Source: Flavobacterium sp.
GTDB lineage: Bacteria > Bacteroidota > Bacteroidia > Flavobacteriales > Flavobacteriaceae
DNA: 64,000 bases
Reading direction: 5' to 3'
Assembly: GCF_027531705.1 (NCBI RefSeq)
Contig: NZ_JAPZSP010000008.1
Coordinates: forward strand, 62,001-126,000
Position 1 is the first letter of the stretch, and every line of letters starts with the position of its first letter. Shown here in pieces: positions 17,101-23,875 of this stretch. A program made the translations under genes and the position numbers. The notes below the pieces were generated by a model that worked only from the letters and a program-made list of their open reading frames with translations, was not told the DNA's origin and ran no database searches.

Positions 17101-18438
17101 AGCACTTTTATAGGTGATTTCGTCAATTTGAATTTGTTGATCTTCTTTAGAAAGATGAACTAAATGTCTTGACTTATGCGCTATTTGAAAAGCAATAAAT
17201 TCTACTATAATAACGGCTCCATCGATGATTATTCCAAAATCTATTGCGCCTAAACTCATTAGGTTAGCATCAATTCCGAAAATATTCATAAATGAAATGG
17301 CAAATAGTAAACATAACGGAATTACTGATGCGACAACCAATCCTGAACGCCAATTTCCTAGTAAAAGGACAACGACAAAAATTACGATTAGACAACCAAG
17401 AATTAAGTTTTCTGCAACTGTAAAAGTCGTTTTGCCAACCAATTCACTTCTTTCTAAAAACGCATTGATGTAAACGCCTTTTGGTAATGTTTTTTGAATT
17501 TCGGCAACTCTATCTTTTACGTCACTTATAACTTGTTTTGAATTTCCGCCTTTTAGCATCATTACTTGACCTAGCACTTTTTCGCCTTCACCATTTCCAG
17601 TGATTGCACCAAAACGATTGGCACTACCAAATTGTACTTGAGCAACATCTTTTATGTAAATAGGTAAACCATTGGAATTGGTGACAACTATATTTTCAAT
17701 GTCTTGCAATGATTTTACTTTTCCTTCACCACGAATAAAATAACTTTGATTTACTTTTTCAATATAAGCACCACCAGCAATACTATTGTTATTTTCTAAA
17801 GCAGAAAAAACATCAGAAGTATTTATATTCATTGCCTTAAGCTTGGTTGAATTAATAGCAACTTCGTATTGTTTTAGATAGCCACCCCAAGTATTGATTT
17901 CTACAACACCTTTTATTCCTGATAGTTGGCGTTTTACAACCCAATCTTGAATGGTTCTTAAATCGGTAACAGTATATTGGTCTTTATAAGCTGGTTTTAC
18001 GTCTAAAACATATTGATAAATTTCACCTAAGCCAGTTGTAATTGGTCCCATTTCTGGAGTTCCAAAACCTAGTGGAATTTTTTCGGAAGCCGTTTTAATT
18101 TTTTCTGCAATAAGTTGTCTTGGCAAGTAAGTTCCAATTTCATCATCAAAAACGATGGTTACAACTGAAAGTCCAAATTTAGAAATAGAACGTATTTCTT
18201 TGACATTCGGCAAGTTAGCCATTTCAATTTCAACAGGATAGGTTATGTATTGTTCAATATCTTGAGTGGAAAGATTGCGAGAAGTTGTAATAACTTGTAC
18301 TTGATTATTGGTAACATCAGGAACGGCACCAATTGAGATTTGAAATACAGAAAAAATTCCAAATGCAAAAATGGTTAAGGTAAATAGTAAAACAATTAGT
18401 TTGTTTTTTAAACTAAAGGCAATTATTTTCTCAAGCAT
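14104..18438 (-). CDS. CusA/CzcA-type heavy-metal RND pump fused to a TolC-like outer-membrane factor
   Basis: 1,444 residues. Residues 1 to about 1045 are an HME-family RND pump with 12 membrane segments. The TM4 proton-relay motif 'DFGIIIDGAVIIVE' (two Asp and a Glu) is the hallmark of CzcA/CusA. A second signal-like hydrophobic stretch ('VTIIALFLFSSLAFSQ') near 1060 starts a TolC-like region of about 385 residues with long helices. The fusion recurs in Bacteroidota. The TolC part must be released or threaded to the outer membrane, by a mechanism not visible here. Exports divalent metals or Cu/Ag. Preceded by its two-component system. Confidence 0.93.
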   Translation of the reverse strand: MLEKIIAFSLKNKLIVLLFTLTIFAFGIFSVFQISIGAVPDVTNNQVQVITTSRNLSTQDIEQYITYPVEIEMANLPNVKEIRSISKFGLSVVTIVFDDEIGTYLPRQLIAEKIKTASEKIPLGFGTPEMGPITTGLGEIYQYVLDVKPAYKDQYTVTDLRTIQDWVVKRQLSGIKGVVEINTWGGYLKQYEVAINSTKLKAMNINTSDVFSALENNNSIAGGAYIEKVNQSYFIRGEGKVKSLQDIENIVVTNSNGLPIYIKDVAQVQFGSANRFGAITGNGEGEKVLGQVMMLKGGNSKQVISDVKDRVAEIQKTLPKGVYINAFLERSELVGKTTFTVAENLILGCLIVIFVVVLLLGNWRSGLVVASVIPLCLLFAISFMNIFGIDANLMSLGAIDFGIIIDGAVIIVEFIAFQIAHKSRHLVHLSKEDQQIQIDEITYKSASKMMNSAVFGQLIILIVFIPILTLSGVEGKMFKPMAMTFSFALVGAMLFCFTYVPVVSSLFLKPKEENPNSFSAKLINKMNSWYLPVITWAIGNSKKVIYGALGLLVGAIFLFSTMGGEFIPTLDEGDFVIQPVLKTGTSLTKTIGVTTKIEKIILKNFPEVEQVVSRIGAAEVPTDPMSMEESDIIVKLKPKSEWVSADSKDELADKIKAAIVEQIPNMEIEFTQPIEMRFNELISGTRSDVAVKIFGEDLNVLAKRAEQIKYAIEGVEGASDIIIEKTEGLPQMSVVYNRSKIARYGLNIADLNETIALGFAGKTVGTVFEGEKRFDLVIRLDKSNRQDIDNLRNLYVPTPNGEQIPLQELAEIEYTEGPAKISRDNTRRRIVVGINVRNRDLQSVVDDVRNIIETKIKLPSGYYVTYGGQFENLQSAKARLMIAVPIALFLIFILLYFAFGSVKEALMVYSAIPLSAVGGILFLWIRDLPFSISAGVGFIALFGIAVLNGIVLIEHFKELKHQGMKDINELILKGTTDRLRPVLLTAAAAALGFLPMAISSSAGAEVQRPLATVVIGGLFTATILTMIVLPVLFKLLDKKEGKKAKFKIHQNVTIIALFLFSSLAFSQNKNAELDSLLTKAHANNKGIKAAQLQVDKYKTNIKSAYSFDKTNVYYSYDQNNLALNNEPLKVFGVQQRFNFPTVYGSQKNFYSAEYEKEKAGFEITKNQLSNSVAQVYNQIVYLQHQEKLFGYLDSLYQNFSKASDRRFELGETNYLEKITAQSKFRQIRTKLSQIEKEKASNYEQLQALLQSEEKTEIKTNKLVPILSLEKNSNKAIYNSYFEAITKSNKSNEKLQKQQYLPDINLEYFQGNNSGLSNSLNGFQVGLSVPILFGGTKTKTQVAKIESQSWEQQKQNELTKIDKYIAQKNEELLKYNEAIKYYNEYGEKLANEIIKVANMSYKHGEIDFFQYITSLENATTIQVDYLENVYNYNRTQFDLQYLTLN

Positions 18439-18510
18439 AGTGTTGAATTTTCTTTTGACAAAGATATTTCAACCACTTTCTTTTTGTCTTAAGAACGGCT
18501 TAAGCTATCC

Positions 18511-19890
18511 TTAATGGAAACTTAAAAATACCGAAGTTCCACTATTTTCTTTACTTTCAATTGCGACATCAATAGTCAACAATTCGCATAGTCTTTTTAC
18601 AATTGATAAACCAAGTCCAGTGCCTTTGATTTCAGGATGATTAATCGCTTCGGAACGATAAAAAGAATTGAAAATTTTATTCAAATCTTCAGGAATTATC
18701 CCGATGCCAGTATCAGAAATGCAACAATTTATGGTTTCATTTTCTTTAGAAAGCGAGATGTTAATCGTTCCATTTTCTTTAGAATATTTTATGGCATTCG
18801 AAATAATATTACTCAAAATTATGGAAACCAAATAACTGTCTGATTTGATATAAAAATCTTCATTTAATTTGGCTTCCACTTGAACATTTTTGGATTTAAT
18901 TTTAGTAGAAAAACGAGCAATGTTATCTAAAAGTAAAGAATTCAAATGCACAGATTCATTCTGAATGTTTTTCTTTTGATTTTCAAATCTTGCTAGTAAT
19001 AGTAATTGATCAACCAAATTATTCACGCGATTAACTTCTGAAATACAGAAATTTATTTTTTCTTCATATTCTTGTTTTTCGCGTGGCTTGCGAATTAATA
19101 CTTCAAGTGTTCCTTTGATAACTGCTAATGGTGTTCGTAACTCATGAGAAGCATCAGAAGTGAATTGTTTTTCCCTTTCTATAGTATTTTCAATTCGGTC
19201 TAAAAGATGATTGATAGTTTCAGAAAGTTTATGAAGTTCGTCTTTATTTTGGGGAAGTTCAATACGTGATTTTAGATTGTCTTTGGTAATTCTACTAGCC
19301 GTATCTATTATTGAAGTTACGGGTTTTATACTTCTACCAGCAATTAATCGTGCAATTAAAAAAAGAACAACTAAAATTAGCGGATAGGTAATAAGCAAGG
19401 TTTTAGATAAATTATGAAGCACCATTTGCGAATCTTCAAGCGACATGGCCACTACTAAATAGCCTTTTTTTACCGCTTGATGGTAAATTGGAACTTGAAT
19501 TTGACGAATCGTTTTGTTGACAAATCTGGTGTCAAATAATTCGTGATCATGTCGATTTTTATAAAAGTGAAGACTGTGAATTTTTAAATTGGGTGACTTC
19601 TCGTTGATGTTTCCTTCTGAATCATAAAATTGAACAAAAACTGGATTTACAGCAACCGTATTATGTTCTCTTTCTTTCCATTCGTCATCATGATTTAGCC
19701 CGATACGGTCGCCTTTTACTTCTATTTCTGTTAGATGTTTATCGACTTCACTTTTTATATCGCTGTTAATATGGCTATAAACACTGTATTTTACAATAGT
19801 AAATATGGCAAAAAACACAACAAAAATAAGTAATGCTGTGCTAATGATATAATTGAAAGCAATTCTATTTCTGAATGAAAAATTTAGCAT
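18511..19890 (-). CDS. Sensor histidine kinase of the metal-efflux locus
   Basis: 459 residues. A membrane segment at about 11-33, a periplasmic sensor at about 34-163 containing several His residues ('HSLHFYKNRHDHELF'), and a second membrane segment at about 164-184 precede the HAMP region. Phosphoacceptor His249 is in 'SDASHELRTP', the N-box is 'NIISNAIKYS', and G-boxes 'DTGIGI' and 'GTGLGLSI' are intact. The His-rich periplasmic loop fits CusS-like metal sensing. It starts 2 nt after the response regulator and lies 72 nt upstream of the pump. Confidence 0.93.
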   Translation of the reverse strand: MLNFSFRNRIAFNYIISTALLIFVVFFAIFTIVKYSVYSHINSDIKSEVDKHLTEIEVKGDRIGLNHDDEWKEREHNTVAVNPVFVQFYDSEGNINEKSPNLKIHSLHFYKNRHDHELFDTRFVNKTIRQIQVPIYHQAVKKGYLVVAMSLEDSQMVLHNLSKTLLITYPLILVVLFLIARLIAGRSIKPVTSIIDTASRITKDNLKSRIELPQNKDELHKLSETINHLLDRIENTIEREKQFTSDASHELRTPLAVIKGTLEVLIRKPREKQEYEEKINFCISEVNRVNNLVDQLLLLARFENQKKNIQNESVHLNSLLLDNIARFSTKIKSKNVQVEAKLNEDFYIKSDSYLVSIILSNIISNAIKYSKENGTINISLSKENETINCCISDTGIGIIPEDLNKIFNSFYRSEAINHPEIKGTGLGLSIVKRLCELLTIDVAIESKENSGTSVFLSFH

Positions 19891-19892
19891 TT

Positions 19893-20561
19893 TTAGTTTA
19901 AATCATTGGCAATATAGCCAACACCACGAATGGTTTTTATAAGTTCTTCGTCTTTATTTATATTTAGTTTTTTTCTGATGGCGTTCATAAAAACGTCAAT
20001 TACGCCTGTATCGTATTCAAAATGAATATCCCAAACGTCTTCTATAATTTGTGTTCTAGAGCAAACTTTGCCCTTGTTTTTGATTAAATAAAGTAATAAT
20101 TCATATTCTCTTTGAGTAAAAGAAATTTCCTTATCATCTACATAAATCTGAAAAGTTAGGGTATTAATTTTGATATTTCCCAGCGTATAAACATCGGATT
20201 TATTTTCTTCTTTTAGATGAATTCTAATTCTTAAAAGTAATTCTTCAAATGAAAAAGGTTTTTTGATGTAGTCATTCGCGCCAGCTTTCAAACCTTCAAT
20301 AGTTTCTTGAATGGTATCTTTGGCAGTAAGAAATAGGATAGGCGTTTTGGTATCGGTTTGTCTAATAGCTTTGCAAACTTCTAAACCAAACATTTTGGGT
20401 AACATCCAATCTAGCAAAATCAAATCTGGTTTTACCGAATTGGCTAAATCCAAACCCATTTTGCCATCTTCGGCAAGATATATTTCATAACCTTCTTCTT
20501 CCAAACCTTGTTTTAGAAAATTTGAAATTCCTTTTTCGTCTTCTACTAGTAAAATTTTCAT
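19893..20561 (-). CDS. OmpR/PhoB-family response regulator (CusR-like)
   Basis: 222 residues. Receiver domain with acidic pocket 'VEDEK', phosphoacceptor Asp51 ('LILLDWMLPKM') and 'FLTAKD' lysine. The C-terminal winged helix 'SFTQREYELLLYLIKNKG' and 'VDVFMNAIRKKL', then 'TIRGVGYI', places it with OmpR/CusR regulators. It likely activates the efflux genes downstream when metal is sensed. It is tightly packed between the DUF3570 gene (2-nt gap) and the kinase gene (2-nt gap). Confidence 0.94.
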   Translation of the reverse strand: MKILLVEDEKGISNFLKQGLEEEGYEIYLAEDGKMGLDLANSVKPDLILLDWMLPKMFGLEVCKAIRQTDTKTPILFLTAKDTIQETIEGLKAGANDYIKKPFSFEELLLRIRIHLKEENKSDVYTLGNIKINTLTFQIYVDDKEISFTQREYELLLYLIKNKGKVCSRTQIIEDVWDIHFEYDTGVIDVFMNAIRKKLNINKDEELIKTIRGVGYIANDLN

Positions 20562-20563
20562 TT

Positions 20564-21886
20564 TTATTGCATTACAAACTTAAATCCGATAGTGGCAATA
20601 TTTGCTTTTAGACCATCCGTTCTTTCATAACGATTAAATCGGAAATCAATATTTTTTATACCAAATTTCCAAATTTTTGCACTTGTAAAAATATCGGTAT
20701 AGGTCAACCCAAATCCGTATTGATTGGCATCAAAAGTGGATAAATCATAGTCAGAAGTATAAAACTCTTCGGTTGAAACATGCTTTTCAAATGGAGCAAA
20801 ATATTTAGATTGAGTTTGTGTATAATAACGATACATAGGTGACAACGTAAATTTATCAGACAATTTTATTGGTAATTCAATTGAAGCTGTGTGTGCTTTC
20901 AAATCCCAATCATCCGAATAATAACGATAATAAGTTCTAACAACTACTTTTTCACTTATAAAATAGTTCCAACGTAAGCCAATTGGTAATTTGAAACGTG
21001 TTTTTGGTAAACGTTCAATATCATCTGCTAACCTGTAAACACTTAGGTTATTTGGACTTTCATAATTAGGAATAGCATTTGCATCTCCAAAATAATAATT
21101 GGCTTTATCTGCAAAATAAATTCGGTGATACGGAGTTGACAACATTCCTTCTTGTCTTAAAACATCAAAGAAAACCGAAACTTGTGATTTTTTTGTCAAT
21201 ACCTGAGAAAAACCAACAGAAGCAGAGTAGGAGTTACGCGCTGTTGAATCCCATTTTTTAAACATAGGAGTGTAAGAAGCACCACCATAACTACTATAAT
21301 TTCCATCAGTCAATTCTTTTGGATAAATAGGTCTCCATTGATCTAAATAAGCATTTACTTTAAAAGAAATTTCAGAATTTTTATTGTTTAATAATTTTGT
21401 AACACCGCCTCCAAATCCGAATGAAGTATAATCATATTCATTAGAAAAGGAAACGTCGGCATTCCATAAAAAGTTTCTGTCATCACTGCTATGGCTGTAA
21501 TTTAAGACCAAAGAAGCCAATGCATCTTGCTCAGAAGCACCAGATGAACTTTGCCATGGAGTAGGGTTTTTAGAATCAAAAGGATTGATGTTGCTAGAAG
21601 AAGCCGATGTATAAGCCGAAAGTCCAACATCAACAGTTAGAACATCATCATCATTTAACGGCATTGCAACTATAATATTAGAAGCAATGTCTGACAATTT
21701 TTCCGAACCCATACCACCAGAAACAGAAGAATGAACCCCTTTTTGATTGTAATAACTGGCCAAAAAGTCAACTTCTGTACTTTCAAGAACTCTTTTCTTG
21801 AATACTAGTGTTGTGTCTTTTTCCTTCTCTTGAGAAAATCCAAAACTTGTAATAATTAATGCTAGTATTAATAAGCTGTATCGCAT
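20564..21886 (-). CDS. DUF3570 family outer-membrane beta-barrel protein
   Basis: 440 residues with a signal peptide (1-18, 'LILALIITSFGFSQ'). The rest is amphipathic beta-strand throughout, with many Tyr/Ser-rich strands and a C-terminal 'GFKFVMQ' strand, so an outer-membrane barrel is likely. Segments such as 'DFLASYYNQKGVHSSVSGG' and 'DVGLSAYTSASSSNINPFD' match DUF3570. The family co-occurs with DUF4266, ApbE and thioredoxin genes, as here. Its biochemical role is not established to my knowledge. Confidence 0.85.
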   Translation of the reverse strand: MRYSLLILALIITSFGFSQEKEKDTTLVFKKRVLESTEVDFLASYYNQKGVHSSVSGGMGSEKLSDIASNIIVAMPLNDDDVLTVDVGLSAYTSASSSNINPFDSKNPTPWQSSSGASEQDALASLVLNYSHSSDDRNFLWNADVSFSNEYDYTSFGFGGGVTKLLNNKNSEISFKVNAYLDQWRPIYPKELTDGNYSSYGGASYTPMFKKWDSTARNSYSASVGFSQVLTKKSQVSVFFDVLRQEGMLSTPYHRIYFADKANYYFGDANAIPNYESPNNLSVYRLADDIERLPKTRFKLPIGLRWNYFISEKVVVRTYYRYYSDDWDLKAHTASIELPIKLSDKFTLSPMYRYYTQTQSKYFAPFEKHVSTEEFYTSDYDLSTFDANQYGFGLTYTDIFTSAKIWKFGIKNIDFRFNRYERTDGLKANIATIGFKFVMQ

Positions 21887-22033
21887 TTTATGTATGTTGT
21901 ATTACTGTAAACTGTATATTGTATTGTTGTATATTGTAAATTCTATATTGTTAGATGTGATTAATTTTTAATTCCAACTTCTAACTTCTAACATCTAACC
22001 TCCATCTTCCAACTTCCATCTTCCAACTCCCAT
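21887..22033. repeat. Compound simple-repeat tract between DUF4266 and DUF3570
   Basis: Two repeat families abut. First, 'CTGTATATTGTATTGTTGTA' and variants; second, 'CTTCCAACTTCCATCTTCCA' and variants (about 21976-22030). Both words also appear inside the coding region of mnmE. No ORF or terminator is visible, so the flanking genes may still be co-transcribed. Confidence 0.6.
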
Positions 22034-22246
22034 CTAATTACATCCACAACCACCGCCAGATTTTCCGCCGTTGGCACCAGCAGCAGCTTCTCTATAGACT
22101 TGAAATGTAGTTTCATATCTTTCGGCTGTTCTAGCAGATAGTTTCATGTCAGGATCGTTTATTTTTTCTTTTTCGTATTCTTTTACCGAACTACAGGATT
22201 GTAATCCAATAATTAGCGTAATTAGTAAGGCTATCTTCTTTATCAT
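22034..22246 (-). CDS. DUF4266 small lipoprotein with Gly-rich Cys-Gly-Cys-Asn tail
   Basis: 70 residues. Lipobox 'IGLQSC' puts the acylated Cys at 18, leaving a mature peptide of about 53 residues. A charged middle ('EKEKINDPDMKLSARTAERY') is followed by 'AAAGANGGKSGGGCGCN' at the very C-terminus. The DP-x-M segment and the GGGCGCN ending are, from memory, the conserved features of DUF4266. Two Cys in a flexible glycine tail suggest metal binding, a disulfide substrate for the neighbouring thioredoxin, or a modification site. It starts 5 nt after the ApbE gene. Confidence 0.85.
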   Translation of the reverse strand: MIKKIALLITLIIGLQSCSSVKEYEKEKINDPDMKLSARTAERYETTFQVYREAAAGANGGKSGGGCGCN

Positions 22247-22251
22247 GGCAA

Positions 22252-23238
22252 TTATGATTTATATTTTTTACTATTTATTCCTTTTGAACTGTGAATTTTT
22301 CCTTTATCATCTACAATTATGCATTCAATTCCTTTTAGTTGATTTACCAAATCCAAACCAACTTCTACACCCAAAACAAAAATACCTGTAGCCAATGCAT
22401 CTGCAATTTCTGTTTGTTTGGCAAAAACCGAAACACTTACAATACCTTGAGCAGGATAACCTGTTCTAGGGTCGATAATATGTGAATATCTAATATTGTT
22501 AAAGATAACGAATTTTTCGTAACTTCCTGATGTTTCCACGGCACTATCTTCTAGCGGAAAAGTGGCAAAAACTTTATTCTTATTCATCGGATTTACAATT
22601 CCGACTGTCCAAGGTTTTCCGTCTAATTGTTTTCCCCAAGTATTGATGTCACCCGAAACATTTACAATTCCAGAAGTACAACCTTTACTTTGTAACAATG
22701 CTTTTATTTTATCAGCGATATAACCTTGACCAATTCCGCCCAAGCCGAGTTTCATGCCTTCATTTTTTAGGAAAATTGTTTTTTCATTTTCATCTAAAAC
22801 AATGTTTTGATAACCAACTTTTGCAACCGATTTTTTGATGGCTTCCTCAGTTGGCATTACTTTCATACTTCCGTCAAATTTCCAAATTTTATCCATCGAA
22901 GCATACGAAATATCAAAAGCGCCATTGGTTAATTTTGAAACCTTGATAGCTCTTTCTACCAATTCATAAACTTCATCGTCTACTTTTATGGGTTTGATAC
23001 CCGCATTTTGATTGACCTGTGATATTTGTGTGGTCGGAATCCAATCTGAAATTAAATTTTCTATTCTTTTCACTTCATTTACAGCCATTTCTGCAAATTG
23101 ATTTCCTTGAATAGAATCTTTGGCAACAACCGTTATTTCAAACGGACTTCCTAGCATGGCTAATTTTTTCTTATAAACAATTTGTCCATTAGAAAAAACA
23201 GAAGTTAGTATAAAAGCTATAAATAGAAAGTGTTTCAT
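22252..23238 (-). CDS. FAD:protein FMN transferase (ApbE family)
   Basis: 328 residues with a signal peptide (1-19, 'FLFIAFILTSVFSNGQ'). Motifs include 'FDISYASMDKIWKF', 'GLGGIGQGYIADKI', 'VNVSGDINTWG' and 'HIIDPRTGYPAQG', the last holding the metal-binding Asp. ApbE attaches FMN covalently to Ser/Thr of envelope flavoproteins. No NqrC/RnfG or FMN-binding-domain target with a recognisable acceptor motif is encoded in this locus, so the acceptor is unidentified. Its start overlaps the thioredoxin stop by one base. Confidence 0.93.
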   Translation of the reverse strand: MKHFLFIAFILTSVFSNGQIVYKKKLAMLGSPFEITVVAKDSIQGNQFAEMAVNEVKRIENLISDWIPTTQISQVNQNAGIKPIKVDDEVYELVERAIKVSKLTNGAFDISYASMDKIWKFDGSMKVMPTEEAIKKSVAKVGYQNIVLDENEKTIFLKNEGMKLGLGGIGQGYIADKIKALLQSKGCTSGIVNVSGDINTWGKQLDGKPWTVGIVNPMNKNKVFATFPLEDSAVETSGSYEKFVIFNNIRYSHIIDPRTGYPAQGIVSVSVFAKQTEIADALATGIFVLGVEVGLDLVNQLKGIECIIVDDKGKIHSSKGINSKKYKS

Positions 23239-23669
23239 TATTTTTGAAATGAATTTATAATAGCAATATAATCTTCAGCAGAAATATTTTTGAAGCCTTC
23301 CATTCCAATGGCTTTTCCTTCTGGATTTAATAAAATAACTAATGGGAAATTACCATTTTTATTATATTTTTCAGCTAATTTTTTATTGCTTTCTGCCAAT
23401 TCTGGTGCAAGTGCATTTCCTTTTTTCTTCGGAAAATCGGCTTTATACAGAACCCATTTTTCTGATTCTTTTTTGAAAGCGTCCGATTGCCATACGTTTT
23501 TATCTAACTTGATGCAAGGCGCACACCAATCGGAACCTGAAAAAACTAGTAGAATGTTTTTATTTTCTTTGGCAGCAATAGATTTAACTTCATTAAAATC
23601 AGATTTCCAATCTTGAGAATAAACACACGCCGAAAGCAGTAATAAAGTAGATAGAATTATTTTTTTCAT
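23238..23669 (-). CDS. Envelope thioredoxin-family protein
   Basis: 143 residues. The N-terminus 'IILSTLLLLSACVYSQ' reads either as a signal peptide or as a lipobox (L-S-A-C, Cys15). The active site is W-C-A-P-C ('GSDWCAPCIKL'), followed by 'KKNGNFPLVILLNPEG'-like strands with cis-Pro, as in DsbD-gamma/thioredoxin_7 proteins. It is the first gene of the minus-strand ApbE-DUF4266-DUF3570-regulator-efflux run and may reduce the Cys pair of the DUF4266 lipoprotein. Confidence 0.88.
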   Translation of the reverse strand: MKKIILSTLLLLSACVYSQDWKSDFNEVKSIAAKENKNILLVFSGSDWCAPCIKLDKNVWQSDAFKKESEKWVLYKADFPKKKGNALAPELAESNKKLAEKYNKNGNFPLVILLNPEGKAIGMEGFKNISAEDYIAIINSFQK

Positions 23670-23831
23670 TTTTTTTGAGTTGAGTTTTTTTATAAAACAG
23701 TTTCATTCGAAATTACCCTACTAAACTAAATGTTGTTTTTAATAGAATTAATTCATAACAATTTAACGCAAATCTCGTGCAAATATTTCAATGATAATAG
23801 TTCTTAAGCAAATATTAAGTTACTATGATAG

Positions 23832-23860
23832 TTGGTATCTTAATTTGTAAGTTACATTTG
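23832..23860 (+). promoter_or_regulatory. Candidate promoter for the sulfatase-fold transferase
   Basis: TTG at 23832-23834 and TACATTTG at 23853-23860 are separated by 18 nt, 16 nt before the ATG at 23876. It fits the Bacteroidota promoter pattern. Confidence 0.5.
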
Positions 23861-23875
23861 TGTTAAATTAACATT

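Noticed and set aside
15299..17473. Several plus-strand ORFs antisense to the CzcA-TolC gene
   Set aside because: Shadow frames of a strongly supported gene; composition is not protein-like.
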